A stretch of DNA of 64,000 nt. It comes from Murinocardiopsis flavida. GTDB lineage: Bacteria; Actinomycetota; Actinomycetes; Streptosporangiales; Streptosporangiaceae. The DNA lies in NCBI RefSeq assembly GCF_003014485.1, contig NZ_PYGA01000005.1, positions 1 through 64,000 on the forward strand. Reading direction: 5' to 3'. The notes under the pieces were generated by a model that saw nothing but the letters and a program-made list of their open reading frames with translations, was not told the DNA's origin and searched no databases. The translations under genes were made by a program, and so were the position numbers. Shown piece after piece: positions 1-9,513 of this stretch (the first letter of the stretch is position 1; each line of letters opens with the position of its first letter).

Positions 1-47
1 CCAGCCCACCGGCCGAAGCCGGGGGAGGCGCCTGGGATCCTTCGCTT

Positions 48-63
48 TCGAACATGTGTTCAG
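48..63. promoter_or_regulatory. Putative LexA (SOS) box
   Basis: The sequence TCGAACATGTGTTCAG matches the actinobacterial SOS box TCGAAC-N4-GTTCGA at 10 of 12 fixed positions. A further ATGTTC at 67-72 pairs with GAACAT at 50-55. The nearest gene to the right starts over 400 bases away, so the target may be a gene leaving the window to the left. The match is seen; LexA binding is inferred. Confidence 0.5.
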
Positions 64-421
64 TATATGTTCTTCTTACAGGGATGACCAGGTATAGTTC
101 GGCTAATCTGGTGCCGTTTCCCTTGTTGTGGCGCCATGGGCGGGGGCCGTTGATTCGGTCGGTTCCGTTCAACCTGCGACCGTTTCCGCGTCGGTGCAGC
201 TCAGGGGCCCGTCGCCGCCAAGCAACGGGCTTCCCCGCGACCGGCCAAGGGCACATCCTCGACACCCGACCGCCGACCGCGACCGCGACCGTCCACCGCC
301 ACCCGTGGCCGCGTCCTCAACGCGCTCGTAGAGAGCGGTCCGCGATGCGGTCCGCAATGTCCCGACCTGGGGGCGACACGGCGGGGGTGCCCTCGGTGGC
401 GGGGTGTGGGGCACGTCAGGT

Positions 422-435
422 TTACTTACGAGTAA
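422..435. promoter_or_regulatory. Putative TetR-type operator before the thiolase
   Basis: TTACT and AGTAA form a perfect 5-bp inverted repeat around the spacer TACG, about 50 bases before the thiolase start. This spacing is typical of TetR-family operators, and fatty-acid degradation genes in actinobacteria are often under such repressors. No TetR gene adjoins it, so the regulator would act from elsewhere. Confidence 0.45.
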
Positions 436-483
436 CAAACGGGCCGGCCGGTCCGGGAAGACCAGCAGAGAAGGGCCGCGAGC

Positions 484-1707
484 ATGCCTGAAGCCGTCGT
501 CGTCGCGACCGCGCGCTCCCCGATCGGACGCGCCTTCAAAGGGTCGCTGAAGGACATCCGCCCCGATGACCTCACCGCGCAGATCATCGGCGCCGCGCTC
601 GCCAAGGTGCCGGAGCTCGACCCCGCAACAATCGACGACCTGCTGCTGGGCTGCGGCCTGCCGGGCGGCGAGCAGGGCTACAACCTCGCCCGGGTCGTGG
701 CCGTGCAACTCGGGCTCGACACCGTGCCGGGCGCCACCATCACGCGCTACTGCTCGTCGTCGTTGCAGACCACCCGAATGGCCTACCACGCCATCAAGGC
801 CGGCGAGGGCGACGTGTTCGTGTCCGCCGGGGTCGAGACCGTGAGCCGGTTCGTCAAGGGCAGCAGCGACTCCCTGCCCGACACCAAGAACCCGAAGTTC
901 GCCGACGCCGAGGGGCGCACGGCCAAGCGCGCCGAGGGCGGCGCCGACACCTGGCGCGACCCGCGCGGCGTCAACGAGCTGCCCGACGTCTACATCGCCA
1001 TGGGCCAGACCGCAGAGAACGTCGTGCAGACGCGCGGCATCTCGCGGCAGCGCCAGGACGAGTTCGGGGTGCGGTCGCAGAACCTCGCCGAGAAGTCCTT
1101 GGACAACGGCTTCTGGGATCGGGAGATCACCCCCGTCGCGCTGCCCGACGGCACCGTCGTCAGCGCCGACGACGGCCCCCGCCGCGGGACCAGCTACGAG
1201 AAGGTGTCCACCCTGCAACCGGTGTTCCGCCCCGACGGGACGGTGACCGCGGGCAACTGCTGCCCGCTGAACGACGGCGCGGCCGCCGTGGTGATCATGA
1301 GCGACGCCAAGGCCGCCGAACTGGGCATCACCCCGCTCGCGCGCATCGTCTCCACCGGGGTGAGCGCCCTCAGCCCGGAGATCATGGGCCTGGGCCCGGT
1401 CGAGGCGTCGCGCCAGGCGCTGGCCCGCGCGAACATGGCGATCAGCGACATCGACCTGGTGGAGATCAACGAGGCGTTCGCGGCGCAGGTGCTGCCCTCC
1501 GCCGATGACCTCGGGATCGACATCGACGCGCGGCTCAACATCAACGGCGGGGCGATCGCGGTCGGCCACCCGTTCGGCATGACGGGTGCGCGCATCACGA
1601 CCACGCTGCTGAACGGGCTCGACTTCCACGACAAGACGTTCGGCCTGGAGACCATGTGCGTCGGCGGCGGGCAGGGCATGGCCGCCGTGTTCGAGCGCCT
1701 GAGCTAA
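484..1707 (+). CDS. Acetyl-CoA acetyltransferase / thiolase
   Basis: A 407-residue thiolase, close to the usual 390-410. It would cleave 3-ketoacyl-CoA with CoA in beta-oxidation, or condense two acetyl-CoA, in the cytoplasm. The nucleophilic cysteine is Cys90 in RYCSSSLQ. NEAFAA lies near residue 329, the catalytic histidine near 361 in AVGHPFGMTG, and the second cysteine near 392 in MCVGGGQG. The ATG at 484 follows a purine-rich GAGAAGG. The gene stands alone: no hydroxyacyl-CoA dehydrogenase or acyl-CoA dehydrogenase is next to it. A TetR-type inverted repeat at 422-435 suggests fatty-acid-linked control. Family is certain; chain-length preference cannot be told. Confidence 0.93.
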   Translation: MPEAVVVATARSPIGRAFKGSLKDIRPDDLTAQIIGAALAKVPELDPATIDDLLLGCGLPGGEQGYNLARVVAVQLGLDTVPGATITRYCSSSLQTTRMAYHAIKAGEGDVFVSAGVETVSRFVKGSSDSLPDTKNPKFADAEGRTAKRAEGGADTWRDPRGVNELPDVYIAMGQTAENVVQTRGISRQRQDEFGVRSQNLAEKSLDNGFWDREITPVALPDGTVVSADDGPRRGTSYEKVSTLQPVFRPDGTVTAGNCCPLNDGAAAVVIMSDAKAAELGITPLARIVSTGVSALSPEIMGLGPVEASRQALARANMAISDIDLVEINEAFAAQVLPSADDLGIDIDARLNINGGAIAVGHPFGMTGARITTTLLNGLDFHDKTFGLETMCVGGGQGMAAVFERLS

Positions 1708-1792
1708 GACGCCAGGGCCCCGGGCACAGCGCCGTCACCTTCGCCGGACCCGCCCACTGCGGGCGGCGAACCTGTGCCCGGGGTCTGGCGCC
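1708..1792 (+). terminator. Large nested hairpin after the thiolase
   Basis: Starting at the base after the stop codon, an arm of about 20 bases at 1708-1729 pairs with 1772-1792 with one bulge. Inside it TTCGCC/GGCGAA and CCCGC/GCGGG pair again. It is much longer than a normal terminator. It probably ends or protects the thiolase transcript. Confidence 0.55.
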
Positions 1793-2086
1793 CCAACCGC
1801 ACCGTGGTGCTTCGCATCCGCGGCGGCGGCGAACCCCTGCCCGCGGGCGTGACGCGAGGCGGCCCCGACGGCGTTATGCGCGTAGAGCAGGGCATTCATC
1901 GCGAATGCCCTGCTTTGGCCTACCATGCCCGGCTTCACCTGGCTTGATATCAAGGCACCGGTTCGTTGACCGCACGGTGAACTCTGTTCCCGCGAAAGTC
2001 GTGCAAAAGCTCGGCTCCAGGCCTTGTCCAAATCGAGATCCTGTTGCACTGTCGCTGTTAAGTGCCGCTCACTCTCGGAGGTGCCA
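1793..2086. other. Non-coding gap with a second hairpin
   Basis: No supported gene. A perfect 12-bp inverted repeat at 1886-1914 is listed separately. The last 50 bases hold the promoter and leader of the DUF4287 gene, ending in the ribosome site CGGAGG. Confidence 0.5.
1886..1914 (+). terminator. Hairpin terminator
   Basis: AGCAGGGCATTC and GAATGCCCTGCT pair perfectly around the loop ATCGC and are followed by TTGG. The stem is strong and there is no U-tract, as is common in actinobacteria. Together with the nested hairpin upstream it insulates the DUF4287 gene. Confidence 0.6.
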
Positions 2087-2329
2087 ATGTCGGTAACCCA
2101 CTCGCCGGAGACTCACGCGCTGCTTATCGCCAGAATCCCGTCCGTCACAGGCCGCGAACTCCACGAGTGGTTCGACCAGCTGGAAAAGGGTCCGGGCCTG
2201 GCCCGCTGCTCAGAGCGCACCAATTGGCTGGCTGACGAGCACAACCTCAGCCACGGCTACGCCCAGGCCATCGTCCAGGAGTTCGACCGTCGCCGCCGCA
2301 ACCGGACCGTGCCGCTCCCGCGGCGCTGA
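2087..2329 (+). CDS. DUF4287 domain protein
   Basis: An 80-residue protein of the DUF4287 family, recognised by IPSVTGRELHEWFDQLEKGPG followed later by NWLADEHNLSHGYAQAIV. The family has no established function; its members are small soluble proteins common in actinobacteria and proteobacteria. The ATG at 2087 was chosen because CGGAGG sits seven bases upstream; a longer frame begins at 2024 but lacks a ribosome site. The C-terminus is basic (RRRRNR). It is a single-gene unit between hairpins and the convergent Bax-inhibitor gene. Confidence 0.8.
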   Translation: MSVTHSPETHALLIARIPSVTGRELHEWFDQLEKGPGLARCSERTNWLADEHNLSHGYAQAIVQEFDRRRRNRTVPLPRR

Positions 2330-2427
2330 GCCGTTCCGGCCAACTGTCCCCAGAGGTACGCGAGCAACAGGGAGCGCGCCCCGCCCGGTCGGACCGGGCG
2401 GGGCGCGTTCGTGCGTTGCGGTGGCGG

Positions 2428-3366
2428 CTAGTCGCCGCTGAAGATCATCTGGATCATCCACAGCAGGCGCAGGATCTCGACGTAGATCCACACGAGCGTG
2501 ATGGTGAGCCCGAAGGCGCACTGCCACGCGAACTTGCGCTCGACACCCGCGGTGAGGGCGTCGTCGATCTGCTTGAACTCGATGAGCAGCATGGCGCAAG
2601 CCAGGATGATGGCGATGGCGCTGACGGCGATGCCGAGCGGCGACGGCTCGCGCAGCCCAAGGCCGCCGTCGATGAAGAAGCTGAGCAGGAAGTTCACCAG
2701 CAGGAAGGCGACCAGCGCGACGGTCGCGCCGATGACCACCTTCATGAACGTGCCGGTGACCCGGATGATGTTGAACTTGTAGAGCGCGAGCACCGTGGCG
2801 AACGCGAAGATGGTGCCGAAGACCGCACCGGTGACCAGCGACCCCATGGGCGTGCCGCCCACCCTGCCGGGGAGCATCTGTTCGAACACGGCGCTGATGC
2901 CGCCGACGAAGAGCCCTTCAAGCGCGCCGTAGATCAGGATCAGCGGGGCGCTGGTGGACTGCTTGAAGCCGATGATCAGGCCCAGGATCAGACCGCCGAT
3001 GGCGCCGATCATCGTGAGGCCGATGCCCAACCCGGGGTCGCCCCAGGTGAGGAAGTACGTGGGGACGGCGGTGAGGATCAGCACACCCAAGGTCATTGCG
3101 GTGCGGACCACGACGTCGTCGATGGTCATCTGCCCGCCGGCGGGCGCGCCCATCTGCGGCGGGTACATCTGCTGGCTGTACGGGTCCTGGCCGTACTGGG
3201 TCTGACCGTAAGGGGACTGGCCATAGGGGGACTGGCCGTAGGGCTGCTGCCCGTAACCCTGCTGGTACGGGGCTCCCTGGCCGTAGGGCGCCTGGTAGGA
3301 CTGGCCGGGTCCCCCCTGCCGTGCAATCGCCCGCTTCAAGACGGGGTTGGAACTCCGCATCCGCAT
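2428..3366 (-). CDS. Bax inhibitor-1/YccA family membrane protein
   Basis: A 312-residue protein with a hydrophilic N-terminal third and seven predicted membrane segments from about residue 90 to the end, the pattern of the BI-1/YccA family (bacterial relatives are pH-sensitive calcium leak channels or protease modulators). Residues 22-70 are an unusual Gly-Tyr-Gln-Pro tract with repeats of the type QSPYGQ, encoded by a small tandem DNA repeat near 3205-3245. Such cytoplasmic tails are common in actinobacterial membrane proteins. The start at 3366 and an in-frame ATG two codons later are both possible; no strong ribosome site separates them. It stands alone. Confidence 0.88.
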   Translation of the reverse strand: MRMRSSNPVLKRAIARQGGPGQSYQAPYGQGAPYQQGYGQQPYGQSPYGQSPYGQTQYGQDPYSQQMYPPQMGAPAGGQMTIDDVVVRTAMTLGVLILTAVPTYFLTWGDPGLGIGLTMIGAIGGLILGLIIGFKQSTSAPLILIYGALEGLFVGGISAVFEQMLPGRVGGTPMGSLVTGAVFGTIFAFATVLALYKFNIIRVTGTFMKVVIGATVALVAFLLVNFLLSFFIDGGLGLREPSPLGIAVSAIAIILACAMLLIEFKQIDDALTAGVERKFAWQCAFGLTITLVWIYVEILRLLWMIQMIFSGD

Positions 3367-3994
3367 GGTGTCTCTGAGCCTTTCAGGGCGTAACTGTCCT
3401 GACGATGGTGGTAACGCACAGCGTCTCCTACTGGTTCCCGCGACTCAATCACGAGCCGGACTCATCTCCCGGCACCGCCGCGATCGGCCGTCCGCCAGGC
3501 CGCCCACCAAGGTCCTCACTGGTTTTCGCTGGTCCTAACTGGTCCTCACTTGGTCCTTCACAGGAACCGACGCACCCGGGCCGCCGCGCGTTCCCCCGCT
3601 GCGGCGTGTCGGACGTGCTGATCGGGGCGTGCTGATCGGGACCTGTTGACAGGGGATGATCGGATCCCCCACTCTCAAAGGCATGGACACCCACCCCCTG
3701 AACCGCCAGGCCGCGCTGCGGTCCGCTTCGGTCGTCGGGGTGCGCCGCGGGACGTCGGGGATCCTCCTGATGCGCGGCCGCCTGGGTTCCCCTCCGCGCT
3801 CCTGCTGAGCGCGGGACGAGGTCGAGCCTTTTCACCACTCCCTCTCCCCGCGGTCCCCGCCGCCTCCCGGCCGACCGCTCCCACCGGCGTTCACACGCCA
3901 CGTGTCCGGCGCATCCGAGCGGCGGCCGGCGACCCGGCGCATACCGATCCGCCGACCCCGTTTGCCGAATATTCCTACCGGAAAGGGATGCATT
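3367..3994. other. Intergenic region with short repeats and a possible leader ORF
   Basis: The region separates the divergent Bax-inhibitor and TauD genes. It holds short direct repeats (TGGTCCTCACT-like units at about 3510-3560, GTGCTGATCGGG twice at 3616-3640), a TTGACA at 3646-3651, and the inverted repeat GGGGAT/ATCCCC at 3652-3669. A small ORF at 3683-3808 is listed separately. No known riboswitch was recognised. Confidence 0.4.
3683..3808 (+). CDS. Possible 41-residue leader peptide before the TauD gene
   Basis: A short frame with strongly GC-biased third codon positions (all but three codons end in G or C) begins with MDTHPLNRQ and ends ...GSPPRSC next to the stop. It follows a TTGACA/operator-like region and precedes the sulfonate-type dioxygenase by about 190 bases. 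A terminal Cys codon is a feature of cysteine-responsive leader peptides upstream of sulfur genes in actinobacteria, but here there is only one. The ribosome site (AAAGG, one base from the ATG) is poorly spaced. No homologue recognised. Confidence 0.28.
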   Translation: MDTHPLNRQAALRSASVVGVRRGTSGILLMRGRLGSPPRSC

Positions 3995-4930
3995 ATGACC
4001 ACCACCATCGAGGCCGCCGCAGCGCGGCTGCGCGACGCCGCCGCCGTCGACACCGCCGTCGTGGAAGGGCCACGGGTCCTGCGCCGCCTGCCCGAAGGCG
4101 TCGAACCGCGCCCCTACGAGCTCTTCGAGGTCCGCCCCCTCGGCCCGCTCATCGGCGCCGAGATCCACGGCGTGGACCTGCGCGACAAGATCAGCGCGGA
4201 ACTGCGCGCCGAACTGAACCGCGCGCTGCTGGAGTTCAAGGTCGTCTTCTTCCGGGACCAGGCCATCGACTCCGACCGCCAGCAGGAGATCGGCCGGATG
4301 TGGGGCGAGCTGGAGACCAACCCGTTCATCGAGCAGGGCGACGACGCCTTCATCGCCCGCTTCGCCAAGGGCGCCATGCCGGTCAGCTACGAGAACGTCT
4401 GGCACACCGACGTCACCTGGCGTGAGGCCCCCGCGCTGGGCGCCATCCTGCGCCTGGTCGAGGTGCCCCCCATGGGCGGCGACACGATGTGGGCCGACAT
4501 GGCCGCCGCCTACGACAACCTGCCGGCGCGCATCAAGGAGCGCATCGAGGGCCGCACCGCGGTGCACGACGTCATCCCCGGGTTCGCGCGCTTCCTCGAC
4601 GAGGAGCGGCTCCTGGAGTGGCAGGACCGCTTCCCGCCCGTCGAGCACCCCGTTGTGCGCACCCACCCCGAGACGGGCCGCAAGACGCTCTTCGTCAACG
4701 TCTCCTTCACCACCCGCATCGTCGGGTTGGAGAAGGAGGAGAGCGACGAGATCCTGCGCTTCCTGTTCCAGCAGGCGCACGTGCCCGAGTTCCAGGTGCG
4801 GTTCCCGTGGCGCGAGGGCTCGGTGGCGTTCTGGGACAACCGCGCCACGCAGCACTACGCGGTGAACGACTACCACCCGCACCCGCGCGTCGTGGAGCGC
4901 GTCGCCATCGTGGGCGACCGGCCGTTCTGA
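3995..4930 (+). CDS. TauD/TfdA family 2-oxoglutarate-dependent dioxygenase
   Basis: A 311-residue non-haem Fe(II)/2-oxoglutarate oxygenase. Family members hydroxylate taurine, alkylsulfonates, sulfate esters or aryloxyacetates to release sulfite, sulfate or phenol. The iron ligands are His137 and Asp139 (WHTDVTW) and His287 (ATQHYAVNDY); the 2-oxoglutarate arginine is Arg298 or Arg302. The ATG at 3995 follows GAAAGGGAT by five bases; a longer frame from 3902 is basic and unlike the family. No sulfonate ABC transporter is adjacent, so the substrate is open. The neighbour downstream converges and is unrelated (proline dehydrogenase). Confidence 0.88.
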   Translation: MTTTIEAAAARLRDAAAVDTAVVEGPRVLRRLPEGVEPRPYELFEVRPLGPLIGAEIHGVDLRDKISAELRAELNRALLEFKVVFFRDQAIDSDRQQEIGRMWGELETNPFIEQGDDAFIARFAKGAMPVSYENVWHTDVTWREAPALGAILRLVEVPPMGGDTMWADMAAAYDNLPARIKERIEGRTAVHDVIPGFARFLDEERLLEWQDRFPPVEHPVVRTHPETGRKTLFVNVSFTTRIVGLEKEESDEILRFLFQQAHVPEFQVRFPWREGSVAFWDNRATQHYAVNDYHPHPRVVERVAIVGDRPF

Positions 4931-4982
4931 CCCCGTTGCCCGTTGCCGCGCGGGCCCGGTTCCCGGGCTCGCGCGGCGCCGC

Positions 4983-5909
4983 TCAGCGCTTGCTGACCAG
5001 CGAGCGGAGGAAGAACGCGACGTTCGCCGGACGCTCGGCGAGGCGCCGCATGAAGTAGCCGTACCACTGGTCGCCGTAGGGCACGTAGACGCGCAGCCGC
5101 CTGCCGTCGGCGGCGATGCGGACCTGCTCGGCGGCGCGGATCCCGTACAGCATCTGGTACTCGTAGGAGTCGGCGGAGCGCCCGTTGTCCTCGGCGAGCA
5201 CCCCGGCGATCGCGATGAGCCGCGGGTCGTGCGAGGCGACCATCGGGTAGCCGTCGCCTGCCATCAGCGCCTTCAGGCACCGGACGTACGACAGGTCCAC
5301 CTCGCGCTTGCCGCGGAACGCCACCGACTCCGGCTCGTCGTAGGCGCCCTTGCACAGCCGCACCCGCGAGCCGGCCGTGGCGAGGTCGCGGCAGTCCGCC
5401 TCGGTGCGCCGCAGGTACGCCTGGAGGACGGCGCCCACCCACGGGAAGTCGACCCGCAGCTCCCGCAGGATCCCCAGGGTCGAGTCGGTGGTGGTGTGGT
5501 CCTCCATGTCGAGGGTGACCGTCGTCCCCGCGGCCTCGGCCGCCCGGCAGATCTCCCTGGCGTTCTCCAGTGCGATCTTCTCGCCGTCGCCGGGGAGGAA
5601 CTGGCCGACCGCCGAGAGCTTCACCGACACCTCGGCGCGCTCGGCGTGACCGGCGTCGGCGAGGTCGGCGAGCAGCCGCGTGTACGCGTCGACGGTGGTC
5701 TGCGCCTGGGCGGCGTCGCCGACGTCCTCCCCCAGGTGGTCGAGCGTGACGTAGCGGTCGGCGACCAGCGCGCCGACGACCGGCATCGCGCGTTCCTGGG
5801 TGGTGCCGGCGACGTAGCGGGAGACGAGCGCCCCGGTTCCCGGGGCGGCCTCCACGACGGTTCGGCACACGCTGGAGCGCGCGGCCATGAGCAAGGGAGT
5901 CCGAAGCAT
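4983..5909 (-). CDS. Proline dehydrogenase
   Basis: A 308-residue monofunctional proline dehydrogenase, which oxidises proline to pyrroline-5-carboxylate with FAD and passes electrons to the quinone pool. The barrel motifs are visible: DMEDHT, RVRLCKGAYDEP, YEYQMLYGI and the C-terminal YVPYGDQWYGYFMRRLAER that binds proline and FAD. It starts at an ATG preceded by GAGGTCGACC, 95 bases after the end of the P5C dehydrogenase gene, so the two form a two-step operon. It is the separate-enzyme arrangement of Gram-positive bacteria, not the PutA fusion. Confidence 0.93.
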   Translation of the reverse strand: MLRTPLLMAARSSVCRTVVEAAPGTGALVSRYVAGTTQERAMPVVGALVADRYVTLDHLGEDVGDAAQAQTTVDAYTRLLADLADAGHAERAEVSVKLSAVGQFLPGDGEKIALENAREICRAAEAAGTTVTLDMEDHTTTDSTLGILRELRVDFPWVGAVLQAYLRRTEADCRDLATAGSRVRLCKGAYDEPESVAFRGKREVDLSYVRCLKALMAGDGYPMVASHDPRLIAIAGVLAEDNGRSADSYEYQMLYGIRAAEQVRIAADGRRLRVYVPYGDQWYGYFMRRLAERPANVAFFLRSLVSKR

Positions 5910-6004
5910 GGTCGACCTCGTGTTCGCGGTGGTGAGGGGCCGGGGCGGCGGACCGGAGGACGGCCGGCCCGCAGGCCCCTGATGAGACGCCCGGCGGGGC
6001 GCGC

Positions 6005-7630
<1,626 letters not shown>

Positions 7631-7739
7631 GCGCGACCTCCCTCTGCAATTCGTCATCGTTGAACTGCACAAACGCTATGCGCGTACGGGCCGGTACGGC
7701 TTGTGGAGACGCCCACTTTTTGACAATGTCGGTTGTCCG
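7631..7739. promoter_or_regulatory. Divergent control region of the proline genes
   Basis: This 109-base gap separates pruA from the PucR-type regulator. It holds the inverted repeat GACAA-N6-TTGTC at 7722-7737, right against the regulator start, overlapping a TTGACA. An operator there would let the regulator control itself and pruA. The text GTTGTCCGAT at 7732-7741 recurs upstream of the APC permease. Confidence 0.5.
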
Positions 7740-9479
7740 ATGGAACAAGACACCGCCAGCGGGCCGCGGCCCGCACCCGTACCGCCCGCGGCCGAGCCGA
7801 CGGACGCCGACCCCGCCGCGGCGGGGGTGCCGCTGCGGCGGCTGCTGCTCGCCGTCGGCGACCCCCTCGTCGAACTGCTCGCCGCGCCGTCAGGACTCGA
7901 ATCGCCGGTCGCGAACGTGGTGATCGCCGACCCCGAGGACGACACCGAGACCCACACGGGCGACCTTGTGCTGCTGATCGGTGTGCGGGGCCGCGGGGCG
8001 TCGCACCTCGTCCGCGCCGCGGCGCGCAACGGCGCGGCCGCCGTCGCGGTCAAGACGTCGAGCCCCGAGGAGACCCGGCATCTGCGCGGTGTCGCGGGCG
8101 ACACCGGCGTCGCCCTGCTGTCGGTGGCCCCCGAGGTCCGCTGGGAGCAGTTGCAGTCGCTGTGCCAGAGCGTGGTGGACGAGGCGCGGCTCTCCACCCG
8201 CGGCGACCTCGGCGACACCGCCGGCGACCTGTTCGCGCTCGCGCAGACCGTCGCGTCGCTGACCGGCGGGCTCGTCAGCATCGAGGACCCGGCGAGCCGC
8301 GTCCTGGCGTACTCCAGCGGCGGCGACCGGGAGGTGGACGAACTCCGCAGGCTGTCGGTGCTCGGCCGCAAGGGCCCCGAGTCCTACCTGGCGCTGCTGC
8401 GCGAGTGGGGGGTCTTCACCAAGCTGCGCGCCGGGGAGGAGGTCGTGCACATCGACGAGCACCCGGACCTCGGGATCCGGCGCCGCCTCGCCGTCGGGAT
8501 CAGGGCGGGATCGCGCCCGCTGGGCGCGATCTGGGTGCAGGAGGGCACCCGGCCGTTCGCGGAAGGGGCCGGGGACGCGCTCCTCGGGGCCGCCCGAGTC
8601 GCGGCACTGCACATCATGCGGCGCCGCACCGAGATGACGGCCGGGCTGCGGCTGCGCGAGGACCTCCTCGCCGGGCTGCTGGAGGGGCGGGTCGAGGCCG
8701 CCGTCCTCGCCGACACCGTCGAGGTCGACCGCCACAACCCCGTGCTGGTGGCGGTGTTCGCCCCGGTGCCCGGTCCGCCGCCGGCCGGCCCTGCGGACGC
8801 GGCCGACCCCGCCGAGGACCGCAATGAGGACCGCAGCGAGGACCGCAACGAGGTGGAACTGCGGCGGCGCCGGCTCGCGGGGCTGGTGTCGGTGCACACC
8901 GCCGCGTACCGCCGCAAGGCGCTCGTGACGGTCCTGCACGGCCGGGTGTACACCCTCCTCCCGTCCGTGCCCCTGCGCGGCGCCGAGGGCACCGTCGCGG
9001 CGCTGGCGCACCGCATCGTGACGGCGGCGCAGGCCACGCTGGGCATCAGCGTGCAGGCGGCGATCGGGCCGCCGGTGCAGGCCCTCGCCGACGTGCCGAG
9101 TGCGCGGGTGGAGGCCGACCGGGTGCTGGCCGCCATGCGGCGCGGGCTCGACATGCGGGTGGCGTCGATGACCGACGTGCGCGGCCGGGTGCTGATCAGC
9201 GAGACCCTGGAACTGCTGCGCGGCAGCCCCGAGCTCCGCGACCCGCGTACCGCGCTGCTCGCCGACCACGACAAGGAGCACGGGTCGGAACTGGTGCCGT
9301 CGCTGCTGGCGTACCTGGACGCGTTCGGCGACGTCCGCAAGGCGGCGGCGCTCCTGCACGTCCACCCCAACACGCTGCGCTACCGGGTGCGCCGCGCCGA
9401 GGCGATCAGCGGGGTGGACTTCGCCGACCCCAACCAGCGGCTGTTCACGCACCTGCAACTGCTGCTCGAACAGCGCTGA
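7740..9479 (+). CDS. PucR/CdaR-type transcriptional regulator of proline use
   Basis: A 579-residue regulator with the C-terminal PucR helix-turn-helix: ALLAYLDAFGDVRKAAALL then HVHPNTLRYRVRRAEAISG. The centre resembles a GGDEF-like CdaR domain and the N-terminal part a ligand-sensing domain (VGDPLVELLAAP onward). In Bacillus and Streptomyces, PucR-family proteins next to put genes activate them in response to proline; the divergent position here suggests the same. The ATG at 7740 lies directly on the GACAA/TTGTC repeat and has no ribosome site, so translation may be leaderless. A low-complexity insert rich in EDRNEDRSEDRN lies near residue 360. Confidence 0.88.
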   Translation: MEQDTASGPRPAPVPPAAEPTDADPAAAGVPLRRLLLAVGDPLVELLAAPSGLESPVANVVIADPEDDTETHTGDLVLLIGVRGRGASHLVRAAARNGAAAVAVKTSSPEETRHLRGVAGDTGVALLSVAPEVRWEQLQSLCQSVVDEARLSTRGDLGDTAGDLFALAQTVASLTGGLVSIEDPASRVLAYSSGGDREVDELRRLSVLGRKGPESYLALLREWGVFTKLRAGEEVVHIDEHPDLGIRRRLAVGIRAGSRPLGAIWVQEGTRPFAEGAGDALLGAARVAALHIMRRRTEMTAGLRLREDLLAGLLEGRVEAAVLADTVEVDRHNPVLVAVFAPVPGPPPAGPADAADPAEDRNEDRSEDRNEVELRRRRLAGLVSVHTAAYRRKALVTVLHGRVYTLLPSVPLRGAEGTVAALAHRIVTAAQATLGISVQAAIGPPVQALADVPSARVEADRVLAAMRRGLDMRVASMTDVRGRVLISETLELLRGSPELRDPRTALLADHDKEHGSELVPSLLAYLDAFGDVRKAAALLHVHPNTLRYRVRRAEAISGVDFADPNQRLFTHLQLLLEQR

Positions 9480-9506
9480 CCCCGCCCCGTCACGGGGCGG
9501 GGTCAG
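9476..9506. terminator. Bidirectional terminator
   Basis: CTGACCCCGCCCCG pairs perfectly over 14 bp with CGGGGCGGGGTCAG around the loop TCA. It includes the stop codon of the PucR gene and lies seven bases before the convergent APC permease stop, so it can serve both. Confidence 0.85.
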
Positions 9507-9513
9507 CGCTCGC

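Larger units (their letters stand above)
1..483. other. Intergenic region at left edge, no gene seen
   Basis: No reading frame here has a convincing start, ribosome site or recognisable product. The stretch holds a LexA-like box near the edge and a TetR-like inverted repeat just before the thiolase gene, both listed separately. Any gene served by the LexA-like box would lie outside the window to the left. Confidence 0.6.
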
